A DNA stretch of 64,000 nucleotides from Bacteroidales bacterium UBA3143. Its GTDB lineage: Bacteria > Bacteroidota > Bacteroidia > Bacteroidales > Dysgonomonadaceae. Of the stretch, positions 24,939 through 34,791 are shown in pieces. Under the pieces are notes generated by a model. It did no database searches, was not told the origin of the DNA, and was given only the letters and a program-made list of their open reading frames with translations. The position numbers and the translations under genes were made by a program. The stretch is taken from the NCBI GenBank assembly GCA_002364735.1, contig DEZB01000035.1, positions 28,581 to 92,580 of the forward strand, given 5' to 3'. The first letter of the stretch is position 1, and each line of letters opens with the position of its first letter.

Positions 24939-25426
24939 AGAAAATATTTTTAATAGCAGGTATTTTGTCAGCAATAATATTGTCGGCATGCACCAACACA
25001 GCAAAAGAAAACAAACAAGATACAAATTTACAACAAACAGAAACTAAAATGCAAACAGTACAAAAAACAATTAACTTAACAAAAGCAGAGTTCTTAACCA
25101 AAGTAGCAAACTACGAAGAAAGTCCAGACAAATGGGTGTACTTAGGAGATAAGCCTTGTCTTATTGATTTTTATGCAAACTGGTGTGGACCATGTAAAAT
25201 GGTAGCTCCAATATTGGAAGAATTAGCAGAAGAATATAAAGATGACATTTATATCTATAAAATTGATACCGAAGCAGAGCAAGAGTTAGCAGCAGCTTTT
25301 GGTATTCGTAGTATTCCATCAATACTATTTTGCCCAATGGACGAACAACCACAAATGGCGCAAGGGGCACTTCCAAAAGATGGTTTCAAACAAGCTATTA
25401 ATGAAGTGTTATTAAAAAAATCATAA
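24935..25426 (+). CDS. Thioredoxin-fold lipoprotein (WCGPCK active site)
   Basis: 163 residues. A lipoprotein signal with Cys19 (LSAC) is followed by a ~45-residue linker and then a thioredoxin domain: LIDFYANWCGPCKMVAPILEEL with redox Cys84 and Cys87, YKIDTEAEQELAAAFGIRSIPS with the cis-Pro, and a closing helix. This would be a membrane-anchored periplasmic disulfide reductase or carrier. Overlapping the DUF6132 gene suggests that protein is its redox partner. It could instead reduce outer-membrane substrates, and sequence does not decide. Confidence 0.88.
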   Translation: MKKIFLIAGILSAIILSACTNTAKENKQDTNLQQTETKMQTVQKTINLTKAEFLTKVANYEESPDKWVYLGDKPCLIDFYANWCGPCKMVAPILEELAEEYKDDIYIYKIDTEAEQELAAAFGIRSIPSILFCPMDEQPQMAQGALPKDGFKQAINEVLLKKS

Positions 25427-25441
25427 CAAAAATAAGACACA

Positions 25442-25837
25442 ATGGACAACATGTTTATAGAGAATAAAAGTAGATTCAACTTCGATGAAACTGTTTCAAA
25501 ATTAACTGAAGCAATTGGTCAAAGCGAATGGAAATTGATTCATACACACGATTTGCAACAGTTGATGCATAAAAATGGACATGATGTATTGCCTGCAAAG
25601 GTAATGGAGATTTGCGCACCATCATTTGCTTTCAAGTTACTTTCAAAAGATGAAGAACGCATCTATTCAAACATGATGCCTTGCCGATTGTCAGTATATG
25701 AGAAAAACGATGGAGAAACGTATGTTTCCAGAATGAATATTGAGCAGTTTGCATCCCAAATGGGTGGAGTTATTCAAGAGGTAATGTCTACAGCATTTAG
25801 AGGTGCGGAAGGATTTATAAATCAAGTAATCGAATAA
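25442..25837 (+). CDS. DUF302 domain protein
   Basis: 131 residues, no signal peptide. FNFDETVSKLTEAIGQSEWKLIHTHDLQQLM and VMEICAPSFAFKLLSKDEERIYSNMMPCRLSVYEKNDGETYVSRMN match the DUF302 fold, a small alpha/beta domain of unknown biochemistry often found next to redox or sulfur genes. The ICAP and MPCR Cys are in the family's usual positions. Last gene of the arsR operon, followed by a terminator. Confidence 0.8.
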   Translation: MDNMFIENKSRFNFDETVSKLTEAIGQSEWKLIHTHDLQQLMHKNGHDVLPAKVMEICAPSFAFKLLSKDEERIYSNMMPCRLSVYEKNDGETYVSRMNIEQFASQMGGVIQEVMSTAFRGAEGFINQVIE

Positions 25838-25868
25838 GTCATATTCACACAATCAATACAACTTAATT

Positions 25869-25905
25869 AAAAAATACGCTTCATGTTATGGAGCGTATTT
25901 TTTTA
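25869..25905 (+). terminator. Terminator of the arsR operon
   Basis: AAATACGCTTCAT (25872-25884) pairs with ATGGAGCGTATTT (25888-25900) around a GTT loop with a single T-G pair, followed by a T run. Confidence 0.8.
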
Positions 25906-25940
25906 TTAAAGAAACAGGGTGTACAATTCCCTGATTTTAG

Positions 25941-25948
25941 TATTTTTG
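25941..25948 (+). promoter_or_regulatory. -7 box of the M16 protease gene
   Basis: TATTTTTG about 42 bp before the ATG, no -33 TTTG seen. It shares the 15-mer TTTTAGTATTTTTGT with the marC upstream region. Confidence 0.4.
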
Positions 25949-25989
25949 TTGTTACTCTAATAAATTGAATATCAATAAAGCAGGAGTCA

Positions 25990-28875
25990 ATGAAAAAGTT
26001 AGCAATTACATCCACTCTTCTATTGTGTTCGCTATTTGTTTTATTATCAAAAAACCCTTTAAGCGTGAAAGAATATACCCTACGGAATGGTTTAACTGTA
26101 TGGTTAAACGAAGACAAGTCTCAGCCCAAAGTAATAGGAAGTATCATTGTTAAAGCTGGAGCGAAAGAATCTCCCAACACTGGCTTGGCGCATTACTTTG
26201 AACACATAATGTTTAAAGGAACTGAAAAGATAGGAACAACCAACTACGATGAAGAAAAAGTATGGTTGGATGCTATTTCAGAAAAGTATGATGAATTAGC
26301 TGGTTCGACGGATGCTGAAAAACGTTTGGACATTCAAAAAGAGATCAACGACCTATCAATAAAGGCTGCTGAATTTGTAATCCCCAATGAGTTTAATAAA
26401 CTTATATCGCAATATGGAGGAACAGGTTTAAATGCAGGTACGTCATATGATTACACAATGTATTTCAATACATTCACTCCGCAGTACATGCAACAATGGT
26501 GCGAAATAAACAGCGAACGATTAATCAATCCTGTCTTCAGGATGTTTCAGAGTGAACTGGAAACAGTGTATGAAGAGAAAAACATGTTTGTTGATATGTT
26601 GGGCAGTCAAGCTGCTGAAAAGATAATTGAGCAGTTTTTCAAACCACATCCTTACCAATTTCCAATTATTGGGAGTACCGAGAACCTCAAGAACCCTCGT
26701 CTCTCGGAAATGGAGGAGTTTTTCAATACCTATTATGTAGCTAACAATATGGGATTGGTGTTGAGTGGTCACTTTGATGCTGAAGAGATGTTACCTTTAT
26801 TAGAAGCTACTTTTGGAAAAGTAAAGCCAGGCTCGGTAAAAAAAGAAGCTGTTGAAATGCCCGCTCCAATAAATGGTAAAGTAGATTTTAGTGCCAAAAT
26901 ACCTATCCCTTTTGTTAGAGCAAATGCTTTGTTATGGAGAGGGGTTCCATCAAATCATCCTGATGAAGTCGCTTTGAGCTTGGCTATGTCTTTCCTGAGT
27001 AATGAAAATAAGACTGGTTTGCTTGATAAACTCACGATAGATGGCAAGCTAATGATGGCTGTTGCTCTACCCCTAAGCCTGAATGATGCAGGAGCTATTG
27101 CTTTGATTGCCATTCCTAATATCCCATTTCAGACGTATGGCTCTGCGCAAAAACTTCTTTTCGGTGCTTTAGATAAGATTAAGAATGGAGAGGTTTCAGA
27201 TGAAATGTTTCAAAGTCTGAAGTTGGAGCAACAACGTAAATATTTATTAGAGTTGGAAAGCTTGGATAAACGCAACCAGAAGATGATAGAGGTGTTTGCG
27301 AAAGGCATAACCTGGAGTGAATACCTAAAGCAAACGGAGAAGATAAAATCGATCACCAAACAAGATGTGATTGATGCTGCGAACAAATATTTCTCAAATA
27401 ACTATTTCGACGTAAAGAAGAAAACAGGGAAATACCCGAACGCCAAAATATCAAAACCCCCATTCAAACCTATTGAGGCTGTGAACAAAGAACAGGAATC
27501 TGCTTATAGTAAATGGTTAGAAACGCTGGATAAAATGGAGTTTACTCCGCGCTATCTTGACTTTGAAGGTGACGGACATTCCGTGTCTTTGGGAGACAAT
27601 TCTCTTGTTCAACTATATCATACCCACAATGATATAAACAATGTGTTTAACTTGAACATGACTTTTAAAATAGGAAACCGTCAGCTTCCAACCCTTACAC
27701 CGCTGGTCTCATATTTGAACTATTTGGGTACAAACACATACACTGTCGATCAGTTCAATCAAGAGTTGCAACAATTGGGCAGCACATTAAATTTCGAAGC
27801 TCATGCTAATTCGTTTTCTATTTCAATTGAAGGATTTGATAACGCATTTGAAGAGACATTCAAATTAATAAGCCACTTTCTCTACAACTTGAAGCCAGAC
27901 AAATCTAAATTGAAAAAGCTGACCAAAGAAAAGAAGTTAGAAGATAAAGCAATTCGAAAATCGCCTGATGAGTTAAGCAAAGCAATCGCAGAGAAAGTAA
28001 AATTTGGTGAGGCTTCAGATTATATGACTCGTTTATCAATTAAGGAGTTGAAGCAAGTTTCAGCAGACGAATTTATTGTTGATTTGAAGAAGGTGCTTTC
28101 AACTGAAGCAAGCTTTCATTATTCTGGCACTCTAACGCAAGAGCAAGTTTCAAAAATTTTTACTCAGAACTTTCGGGTGAACGAAGTACTATTGAATTCT
28201 AATAATCCTAACTACAAAGACGGAATCACTTATTCAAAACCAAAAGTGTTCTTCTTCAACGATCCTAAAGCAACTCAAAGCATTGTTCAGGCTTATATTT
28301 TGGGACCGATTCAAAACAGCAATAATGAGAAAAACCTTTCTAAGCTATTCAACTCTTATTTTGGCTCGGGAATGGGTTCATTGATGTTTCAAGAGATACG
28401 TGAGTTTCGTTCATTGGCCTATCGCGCCAGTTCTTCTGTGGAAAATCCTCCCATTAAGCTAAATAACAAAGCGATGCGCATTAATCTCTTTTTGTCTACA
28501 CAAGCAGATAAAACTACTGAGGCTTTAGAGGCTGTTGAGTCATTGCTTGCAGATATGCCATTGAGCGAAGAACGCTTAAAACAAGCCAAGGAGAGTTTGA
28601 TTAATCAGGCACAAAGTGCATATCCCAATTTTAGACAAAAAACAGAGCGGATTGCGTCATACAAGCAAATTGGCTACAATGAAGATCCGAACAAATTGGT
28701 TGTTGAAGATGTTTCGAAAATGAAGCTACAAGACTTGGAAGATTTCTATCAGAAAAACATTCAAGGTAAAACTGTAGTTTACATTGTGGTTGGGAATAAA
28801 AAAAAGATAGATATGGCGCAGTTAGAAAACTTTGGCAAAATAGAGGAGCTAAAAGAGAAAGACTTTTTGAAGTAG
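25990..28875 (+). CDS. Secreted M16-family zinc metallopeptidase (two-lobed, pitrilysin-like)
   Basis: 961 residues. A signal sequence is present (about residues 1-21). The first M16 domain carries the inverted zinc motif H68-YF-E71-H72 (HYFEH) and a downstream glutamate in ELETVYEEKNM. The C-terminal half is a second, catalytically silent M16 repeat with FGSGMGSLMFQEIREFRSLAY, the RxxLAY-type substrate-holding motif. The length fits full pitrilysin-like proteases. It is expected to degrade peptides in the periplasm or at the envelope. Own promoter, and a bidirectional terminator after it. Confidence 0.93.
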   Translation: MKKLAITSTLLLCSLFVLLSKNPLSVKEYTLRNGLTVWLNEDKSQPKVIGSIIVKAGAKESPNTGLAHYFEHIMFKGTEKIGTTNYDEEKVWLDAISEKYDELAGSTDAEKRLDIQKEINDLSIKAAEFVIPNEFNKLISQYGGTGLNAGTSYDYTMYFNTFTPQYMQQWCEINSERLINPVFRMFQSELETVYEEKNMFVDMLGSQAAEKIIEQFFKPHPYQFPIIGSTENLKNPRLSEMEEFFNTYYVANNMGLVLSGHFDAEEMLPLLEATFGKVKPGSVKKEAVEMPAPINGKVDFSAKIPIPFVRANALLWRGVPSNHPDEVALSLAMSFLSNENKTGLLDKLTIDGKLMMAVALPLSLNDAGAIALIAIPNIPFQTYGSAQKLLFGALDKIKNGEVSDEMFQSLKLEQQRKYLLELESLDKRNQKMIEVFAKGITWSEYLKQTEKIKSITKQDVIDAANKYFSNNYFDVKKKTGKYPNAKISKPPFKPIEAVNKEQESAYSKWLETLDKMEFTPRYLDFEGDGHSVSLGDNSLVQLYHTHNDINNVFNLNMTFKIGNRQLPTLTPLVSYLNYLGTNTYTVDQFNQELQQLGSTLNFEAHANSFSISIEGFDNAFEETFKLISHFLYNLKPDKSKLKKLTKEKKLEDKAIRKSPDELSKAIAEKVKFGEASDYMTRLSIKELKQVSADEFIVDLKKVLSTEASFHYSGTLTQEQVSKIFTQNFRVNEVLLNSNNPNYKDGITYSKPKVFFFNDPKATQSIVQAYILGPIQNSNNEKNLSKLFNSYFGSGMGSLMFQEIREFRSLAYRASSSVENPPIKLNNKAMRINLFLSTQADKTTEALEAVESLLADMPLSEERLKQAKESLINQAQSAYPNFRQKTERIASYKQIGYNEDPNKLVVEDVSKMKLQDLEDFYQKNIQGKTVVYIVVGNKKKIDMAQLENFGKIEELKEKDFLK

Positions 28876-28911
28876 TTTGTATTTTAGATATATAGAAGCG
28901 AGAGCAAATAT

Positions 28912-28950
28912 AAAAAAAGGATGCATTGTTAATCAACTGCATCCTTTTTC
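28912..28950. terminator. Bidirectional terminator: M16 protease / mannan operon
   Basis: AAAAAGGATGCA (28914-28925) pairs perfectly with TGCATCCTTTTT (28938-28949), with an inner GTT/AAC extension. It lies between converging transcripts and closes the minus-strand mannan catabolic operon. Confidence 0.82.
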
Positions 28951-28954
28951 TATA

Positions 28955-30151
28955 TTAAAACCTTTCTAAAATCTCTAAACACATTCGACCGTTGTGATAA
29001 GGACATTTCCAAATGCCTGCTTTATCGTCTATTTTATTTATAGAGCCAACTTCGTAAACACTCCAAAACCATTCGCCATTCTCCCAATCAATAAGGTTGC
29101 TTTTGATATACTTCAAACACGATAGGGCTTTATCTAATGAATTGTCATCGTTGTAATACTGATAGTGATTGACAAAGCCGATTACTGCTTCTGCTTGCAC
29201 CCACCAATGTCTCTCTTTATCGACATGTCCGGTATGGTAGTTTTTCTCATATATCATGCTTCCATCTGATTGTAATCCTTCTTCGGCCGCTTTCACAATA
29301 CGCAGAACTATAGCGTGAACTTTGGTCAAAGTATTGCTATCGTTCAGAATTAGCGCAGCCTCATACAGCAACCACGATGCTTCTATATCATGCCCATAAG
29401 AAACTACTTTACTTTTAGAGTTCCAGTAAGAATCGAAAAACAAGTTGAGGTGATTAGTTTGCTCATCAATTATCTTATCTAAAAACAAATTAATTAAATT
29501 CTTTAGCTGTTTTTTCAGGGAGTCATCTTTCCAAATGCGATAAAGATTGGTGTAAGGTTCTAAAATATGCAAGTGCGTATTCATTGTCTTTTGCTCATTT
29601 GCATCTTTCTCACTCAGTCGCATATCTTCAATTAGCTCCCAATCATAGGTGAATGCTTCCAGATAACCATTGTTTTCTGTGTCAAAACTATGATCTTCTA
29701 TTGCTTTAAACAGTTTTATGGCATATTCCAATGCCTCTTTATCCTTGGTCGCTCTGTAGTATTCGCTTAATCCGTATATGGCAAAACCTTGTGCATAAAT
29801 TTGTTTCTTTGTTTCAATGGGATTGCCTTTGTAGTCAACCAGCCAATAAATACCACCATGCTCCTTATCATAGAAGTAATCTAAAAGATAATCTTTCGCT
29901 CTTTTTGCAATTTGCAAATAGGCTTCATCTTTACAAACTCGATAAGCTGCAGCGTAAGTCCAAAGGATTCGCGCATTCAATACAGCCCCTTTGGGAGCAT
30001 CCCGTTTTATTACTTCTTCACCAGTAATACGTCCCAAAAAACCTCCATTCTCTGTATCTATCAAATTATTCATCCAATAGGGGAGGATGTTTTCTTTTAG
30101 AATTTCATTCACTTCAGTTCTTAGTTGCCCAACTTTTTCATTCATTACCAA
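28955..30151 (-). CDS. Cellobiose/mannobiose 2-epimerase (AGE family)
   Basis: 398 residues, an (alpha/alpha)6 barrel of the N-acylglucosamine 2-epimerase family. It interconverts the reducing-end glucose and mannose of beta-1,4 disaccharides. Conserved stretches include LNARILWTYAAAYR, the GHDIEASWLLYEAA His-Asp segment, HWWVQAEAVIGF and WKCPYHNGRMCLE near the C-terminus, holding the catalytic His pair. Last gene of a four-gene mannan catabolic operon. The context (GH26, GH130, symporter) makes mannobiose to mannosyl-glucose the likely reaction, as known for the B. fragilis enzyme. No signal peptide, so cytosolic. Confidence 0.9.
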   Translation of the reverse strand: MVMNEKVGQLRTEVNEILKENILPYWMNNLIDTENGGFLGRITGEEVIKRDAPKGAVLNARILWTYAAAYRVCKDEAYLQIAKRAKDYLLDYFYDKEHGGIYWLVDYKGNPIETKKQIYAQGFAIYGLSEYYRATKDKEALEYAIKLFKAIEDHSFDTENNGYLEAFTYDWELIEDMRLSEKDANEQKTMNTHLHILEPYTNLYRIWKDDSLKKQLKNLINLFLDKIIDEQTNHLNLFFDSYWNSKSKVVSYGHDIEASWLLYEAALILNDSNTLTKVHAIVLRIVKAAEEGLQSDGSMIYEKNYHTGHVDKERHWWVQAEAVIGFVNHYQYYNDDNSLDKALSCLKYIKSNLIDWENGEWFWSVYEVGSINKIDDKAGIWKCPYHNGRMCLEILERF

Positions 30152-30163
30152 TACCCATTATAT

Positions 30164-31552
30164 TTATGCTTCGTGATTTCTTCTTGTTTCCAATTGGCTT
30201 ACAATTTTCTCCATCTTCTTCTCGCTCAATGGGTACATTGAAATAAAGATTACTGAAAGAACAGTACCTATTGCAGGCAATATGCTCATGAACATTTTGA
30301 TGCCTGTCAGTGTCTCCGCACTTTGCACTTGATTTGCCTGAAATCCGTAATATGCCAATAACCAACCAGTAAGCGCACTTCCAATGGCCCATCCAAACTT
30401 CTGACTCATGGATGATGAGCTAAAGATGAGACCCGTAGCCCTATTACCTGTTTGCAATTCAGAATAATCTGTGCAATCTGCATACATGGACCAAAGCAAT
30501 GGGAAGATGCTTCCAGCACAAATGCTAATCAACACTTGGAATACAAAAATAAGCGCAAGTTGTTCTTTTGAAAACCAAAAAAAGATGACACTCAAAATTG
30601 ATGCAATGGCCATAGCACCAAGATAAGTGTTTTTCTTTCCAATCCTGTTGCTAATAGGTGCAGCCAAAACCACTCCAACTATGTTGGCGACTTGCCCAAT
30701 GGCAAGATAAAGACCACTTAACACAAACGAGAAACCAAAAAGAGAAACATTCGTAAATGATTCTTCAACAATGAAATATTTAAAATAATAGACAGTTGCT
30801 CCATCTCTAATAGAGTTGAATACAAGCGCTGAAATTCCAGCTCCCAAAAGAATCCACCATGGTTTGTTTTTAGCTAAATCTCGGAGGTCTTCTTTTAATT
30901 TTGCTTGTTTTTGTTTTATGGGCTTGACCCTTTCTCTTGTTAGAGCAAATGTGAGAACAAAAAGAATTACACATATTACAGCAATTACTCCCACGCCCAT
31001 TGTCCAACCTTTTTGTTGTGCAATGATATCTGCATTATCACCACTAAATAAATTTACAATGGGCATGAAAAGTAGAAGTGCAATGAAACTGCCAATATAT
31101 GCAAATGACATTCTGAAAGTAGCCAATGTATTTCTGTCTTTCGGATTAGGACTCATCACCCCCAATAATGACGCATAAGGCACATTTACAACTGTGTAAA
31201 CACCCATCATTAACGAATAGGTGATGTATGCATAAATTATCTTGCCAGTCATACCCAGCGAAGGTGTTGTAAACGTTAAAACACCAATAATGCCAAAAGG
31301 AAAAGCACCCCATAGTATGTATGGACGAAATTTACCCCACTTAGTGGTTGTTCTGTCAGCAATAGCACCCATTACAGGATCGCTTAATGAATCCCAAATT
31401 CGTGTTATAAGAAACATTGTTCCCACAATAGCTGCAGGCAATCCAAAGATATCAGTATAAAATATCATTAGATAGGAGCCAAACAGCTTCCAAAACATAG
31501 ACGAAGCCATGTCTCCAAAACCATATCCTATCTTTTCTTTCAGTTTTATCAT
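30164..31552 (-). CDS. GPH-family sugar:cation symporter (predicted mannobiose importer)
   Basis: 462 residues, 12 hydrophobic helices. The start KIGYGFGDMASSMFWKLFG and FYTDIFGL are hallmark GPH (melibiose-type) features, as are DSLSDPVMGAIADRT in the first cytoplasmic loop and a YADCTDYSELQTGNR segment late in the protein. It sits between the epimerase (12 bp away) and the GH130 gene (12 bp), so it most likely imports mannobiose or similar disaccharides across the inner membrane with Na+ or H+. Substrate assignment is by context. Confidence 0.9.
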   Translation of the reverse strand: MIKLKEKIGYGFGDMASSMFWKLFGSYLMIFYTDIFGLPAAIVGTMFLITRIWDSLSDPVMGAIADRTTTKWGKFRPYILWGAFPFGIIGVLTFTTPSLGMTGKIIYAYITYSLMMGVYTVVNVPYASLLGVMSPNPKDRNTLATFRMSFAYIGSFIALLLFMPIVNLFSGDNADIIAQQKGWTMGVGVIAVICVILFVLTFALTRERVKPIKQKQAKLKEDLRDLAKNKPWWILLGAGISALVFNSIRDGATVYYFKYFIVEESFTNVSLFGFSFVLSGLYLAIGQVANIVGVVLAAPISNRIGKKNTYLGAMAIASILSVIFFWFSKEQLALIFVFQVLISICAGSIFPLLWSMYADCTDYSELQTGNRATGLIFSSSSMSQKFGWAIGSALTGWLLAYYGFQANQVQSAETLTGIKMFMSILPAIGTVLSVIFISMYPLSEKKMEKIVSQLETRRNHEA

Positions 31553-31564
31553 AAGGCTCTAAAT

Positions 31565-32743
31565 TTACAAACTTTTCATGATAGGTAAATTGTTTTCAAT
31601 TTGTTTTTTCAATGTTTCTACTGATGATGCTGACGTAAAACCATCCTCAGGTGTATTTAAACAATAGTCTACTAATCTTTCTAATGTTGATGTTGCTACG
31701 TGCATGCGAGTATCGGATGAGGCATAATAAATAAAAACTGTGCCATCGTCATCAGCTATCCAACCATTACTAAATAGAACATTTGAAACATCCCCAACCC
31801 TTTCTATATCTTCGGGTGCCATGAAGTAACCTCCTGGTGATGCTATCAATTCAGAAGGATCATCCAATGAAGTCATGTATAGATATAACACATACCTTAA
31901 TCCAGCAGCACATCCTCTCACTCCGTGAGCCATATGTAGCCAGCCTTGAGGAGTTTTAAGAGGTGCGGGGCCTTCTCCATTTTTCACTTCTTTAATCGTG
32001 TGGTAGTAACGGCGGTCTATTATCTTCTCGTCAGCAATTTCGGCATTTATAATGTCCTCTACCAAAGCCCAACCAATGCCCGATCCGCTACCAGCATCTA
32101 TAAATCCATCTTGTGGACGCGTATAAAGCGCATACTTGCCATCTACAAACTCTGGGTGAAGCACCACATTTCGTTGTTGACTCGAAGATTTTAAATCCGG
32201 CAAGCGTTCCCAATTTATCAAGTCTTTTGTACGAGCTATGCCTGCTGCAGCAATAGCAGATGATAAATCATTTTCGTGTGCTTTGGGGTCTTTTCGTTCT
32301 GCACAAAAAAAACCATAAATCCAGCCATCTTCGTGTTGTATAAGACGCATATCATACATATTGGTGGCAGGATTTTCTGTTTCAGGCATGTTTATGGGAT
32401 AATCCCAGAATCTGAAATTATCTATCCCATTCAGACTTTCAGCAATGGCAAAAAAAGATTTTCTATCGGCGCCTTCTATTCTAACAACCAACACATATTT
32501 ATCGTTCCATTTGATTGCACCCGAATTCATGGTTGCATTTATTCCAATTCTTTCCATCAAAAAAGGATTGGTTTTTTCATTTAGATCATACCTCCAATGT
32601 ATGGGGGCGTGTTCACCAGTCAGAATTGGATTTGCATATCTTTGATACCAACCATTAGATGTAGTGGTAGGTTTGTTCTCTCTTTCGATGAGCTTGTTGT
32701 GGTCATTCAATAAAGCCCTTATTTTTGAGTTGTAAGAGTTCAT
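31565..32743 (-). CDS. GH130 4-O-beta-D-mannosyl-D-glucose phosphorylase
   Basis: 392 residues, a five-bladed propeller. NSGAIKWNDKYVLVVRIEG, DYPINMPETENPATNMYDMR, with the catalytic Asp at residue 131 (the same number I recall for the B. fragilis enzyme), the HPEFVDGKYALYTRPQ strand and a C-terminal NGWIADDDGTVFIYYASSD are all present. Phosphorolysis gives mannose-1-phosphate plus glucose, saving ATP. No signal peptide, so cytosolic. Other GH130 subtypes act on mannobiose or N-glycan mannosides, but the operon with a 2-epimerase favours mannosyl-glucose. Confidence 0.92.
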   Translation of the reverse strand: MNSYNSKIRALLNDHNKLIERENKPTTTSNGWYQRYANPILTGEHAPIHWRYDLNEKTNPFLMERIGINATMNSGAIKWNDKYVLVVRIEGADRKSFFAIAESLNGIDNFRFWDYPINMPETENPATNMYDMRLIQHEDGWIYGFFCAERKDPKAHENDLSSAIAAAGIARTKDLINWERLPDLKSSSQQRNVVLHPEFVDGKYALYTRPQDGFIDAGSGSGIGWALVEDIINAEIADEKIIDRRYYHTIKEVKNGEGPAPLKTPQGWLHMAHGVRGCAAGLRYVLYLYMTSLDDPSELIASPGGYFMAPEDIERVGDVSNVLFSNGWIADDDGTVFIYYASSDTRMHVATSTLERLVDYCLNTPEDGFTSASSVETLKKQIENNLPIMKSL

Positions 32744-32761
32744 ATAGGTCTTTGTGTTAAT

Positions 32762-33895
32762 TTATTTATATAAGTTGGGGATATCCTTCACAAAAAGAGT
32801 TTTCGGATTATTGTAGAATTTGACAAAGTCGTCAGCGGACTTTTGTCCAGGATAAGGTGCATAATAATGGTTTGGGCGTTCACGTGCATTACGCCACAGC
32901 AGCACATAGCTTATTGGGTATTTCTCAATAGTAGGAAGCAGCACCTCTGTCCACCAATCAGCTATTGGTATGGCTTCCAGTCCTGTTTCTGTTAATGCAA
33001 TTGGCTTGTTTCTTCTTTTGCCTTCTTCTGTCAAAAACGACAAAATAGTATTTAATGTGTTTTGATAAGCCTCTATACCTTTTTCGTTGTCCCTATGATA
33101 TGTGTCAAGCCCAAGCAAGTCAACATATTCATCTCCTGAATAGCGCTCCATATATATATCACCAGGGCCTTGACTATCGGGTGAGTATCCATATAAAAGA
33201 TTATTCACGCCTTGTTCTTGAAAAAAGTTGTAAGTTAAAATCCATAGTTCCTTATACTCTTCAGTGGTGCAATTGTCTTTACCCCACCAAAACCAGCTAC
33301 CAGTATGTTCGTGCCAAGGACGAAAGAGTACTGGAACTTTTGTGCCATCGTCTGTTACAAGCGAATTAAAAAATTCTGCACCATATTGCAACCATGACAA
33401 AAATATTTCATGGTTTTCTCCATTTGGTAATACAGAAGTTACAACTCCTTTAGTTGCTACATCCCATGAGTCACCGCCCGTCACTGGGTTGTCCATGTGC
33501 CAGCTGATGGTAGTCATTCCTCCTCGGTTATATTGATTGATAATTTCTTGTCGCATTGTATCGAAATTGACGTTGTCGAGGCTTTCTTCACCGCCTTTTT
33601 CTATTCTTCCAATTTCAAATCCCATCACGGCAGGGTAATCTCCTACAATGCTTTTAACATCCGATCGATCGCTGTCGCCCTCCCAAGTTACTCCGTACAA
33701 TGGGTCATCTTGATGACCAAACATAAAGCCTATTGCTGGAATTTGACTCAAGCTACGTAAAAGGGTTTGGGTTTCAATAGTATTGATGTTTGAATCTGGA
33801 GTTGAAGCATCTTCCTTGGTTGTGCTTTGCTTATTTGTACAAGCAACAAGCGAAATCAATAGGGCTATGACTGCTAAATAATTAAATACTTTCAT
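32762..33895 (-). CDS. GH26 endo-beta-1,4-mannanase, lipoprotein
   Basis: 377 residues. A lipoprotein signal with Cys19 (LVAC) suggests attachment at the outer membrane. The TIM barrel has the catalytic acid/base E196 in FRPWHEHTGSWFWWG and the nucleophile E304 in ALTETGLEA; GFMFGHQDD near residue 56 and SWHMDNP are further GH26 hallmarks. It releases mannobiose or short oligosaccharides from mannan. First gene of the four-gene operon (GH26-GH130-symporter-epimerase), the same order I recall for the B. fragilis mannan operon. There is a second GH26 at 43.8 kb. Confidence 0.95.
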   Translation of the reverse strand: MKVFNYLAVIALLISLVACTNKQSTTKEDASTPDSNINTIETQTLLRSLSQIPAIGFMFGHQDDPLYGVTWEGDSDRSDVKSIVGDYPAVMGFEIGRIEKGGEESLDNVNFDTMRQEIINQYNRGGMTTISWHMDNPVTGGDSWDVATKGVVTSVLPNGENHEIFLSWLQYGAEFFNSLVTDDGTKVPVLFRPWHEHTGSWFWWGKDNCTTEEYKELWILTYNFFQEQGVNNLLYGYSPDSQGPGDIYMERYSGDEYVDLLGLDTYHRDNEKGIEAYQNTLNTILSFLTEEGKRRNKPIALTETGLEAIPIADWWTEVLLPTIEKYPISYVLLWRNARERPNHYYAPYPGQKSADDFVKFYNNPKTLFVKDIPNLYK

Positions 33896-33982
33896 TATGC
33901 ATTTCGTTTTTTTTGTTTGACCTTGAATGGAGTTTATAGCGTAAAAAAATTATTGAATTGAATTTTTTTGCTTTATTTCAAA

Positions 33983-33990
33983 CAAAAGTA
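33983..33990 (-). promoter_or_regulatory. -7 box of the mannan catabolic operon
   Basis: Minus-strand TACTTTTG, about 90 bp before the GH26 start, without a -33 TTTG. An AGTATTAG (33987-33994), the reverse complement of the CTAATACT motif seen at two other promoters of this locus, overlaps it. Confidence 0.4.
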
Positions 33991-34783
33991 TTAGAATTAA
34001 TCAAGCTTATTATTGTATTATTTATCTTATACTGGTACTTTGTTGCTTTATTTATTCATTTGAAGATATATGCTTATAATATGCTAAAATAGCACCATGT
34101 TAATTATGGCTCTTATTATATTTTTGTGAGGTATTTATACTTATTGAAATAGCTGTTATCTCTTATTTAAGTCTTGAACGAAAAAGGTCAGGTTGCTTGT
34201 TCCTTTCCTTGTCAGCTGCCAACCTAAAGTTCTAACTTTACTCCTTTGCTATACATCCTCCTGCTATATTCTCTACTTTACTAATTTTCCTAATTCAATA
34301 AACAACTAAAAATTTGGCGCTCATCCCTTTTTTTCACTATTGCCTTCTTAAAACAGCTACTTTGAAAGGTATTTTGTAGATTGACTCTGCATGCTATGTT
34401 GTTTATTGTGGTCAATGATAGATTCACCTATAATTAAACTTTATGAATGCTGGTCTATTTAGGATAGAGCTTAACAAAATTGCTCCGATTACTACTCAAT
34501 AGTAAGTTTATCTTTGTTCAGATGCTTTGAAGATAGTTCATTCTATAATATAGTTAGGTCAGGGTCTTTGGGAGTTGGTCTATCTTCGTTTTATCGGTAA
34601 TGCTGTGTGAAGTAGTTGCTTTGTGTTTTGGAAATCGGTAGGAGTTGCTCTTTTAAGAGGAAATAAATTGTGGAAATGAGTAAAGCAGTGGTTTTTGGTT
34701 AGAAATCCTGCTAAAAAGTGATTTAAGTGTAATTTATAAGAAAAAACAGCTGTGTAAAGCTTTCACTATTAGTTTCTATTGGT

Positions 34784-34791
34784 TATATTTG
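34784..34791 (+). promoter_or_regulatory. -7 box of the DUF6261 gene
   Basis: TATATTTG. A TTTC lies 19 bp upstream (34761-34764) as a weak -33. The expected start near 34798 rules against the TTG start at 34801 and favours the ATG at 34831. Confidence 0.45.
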
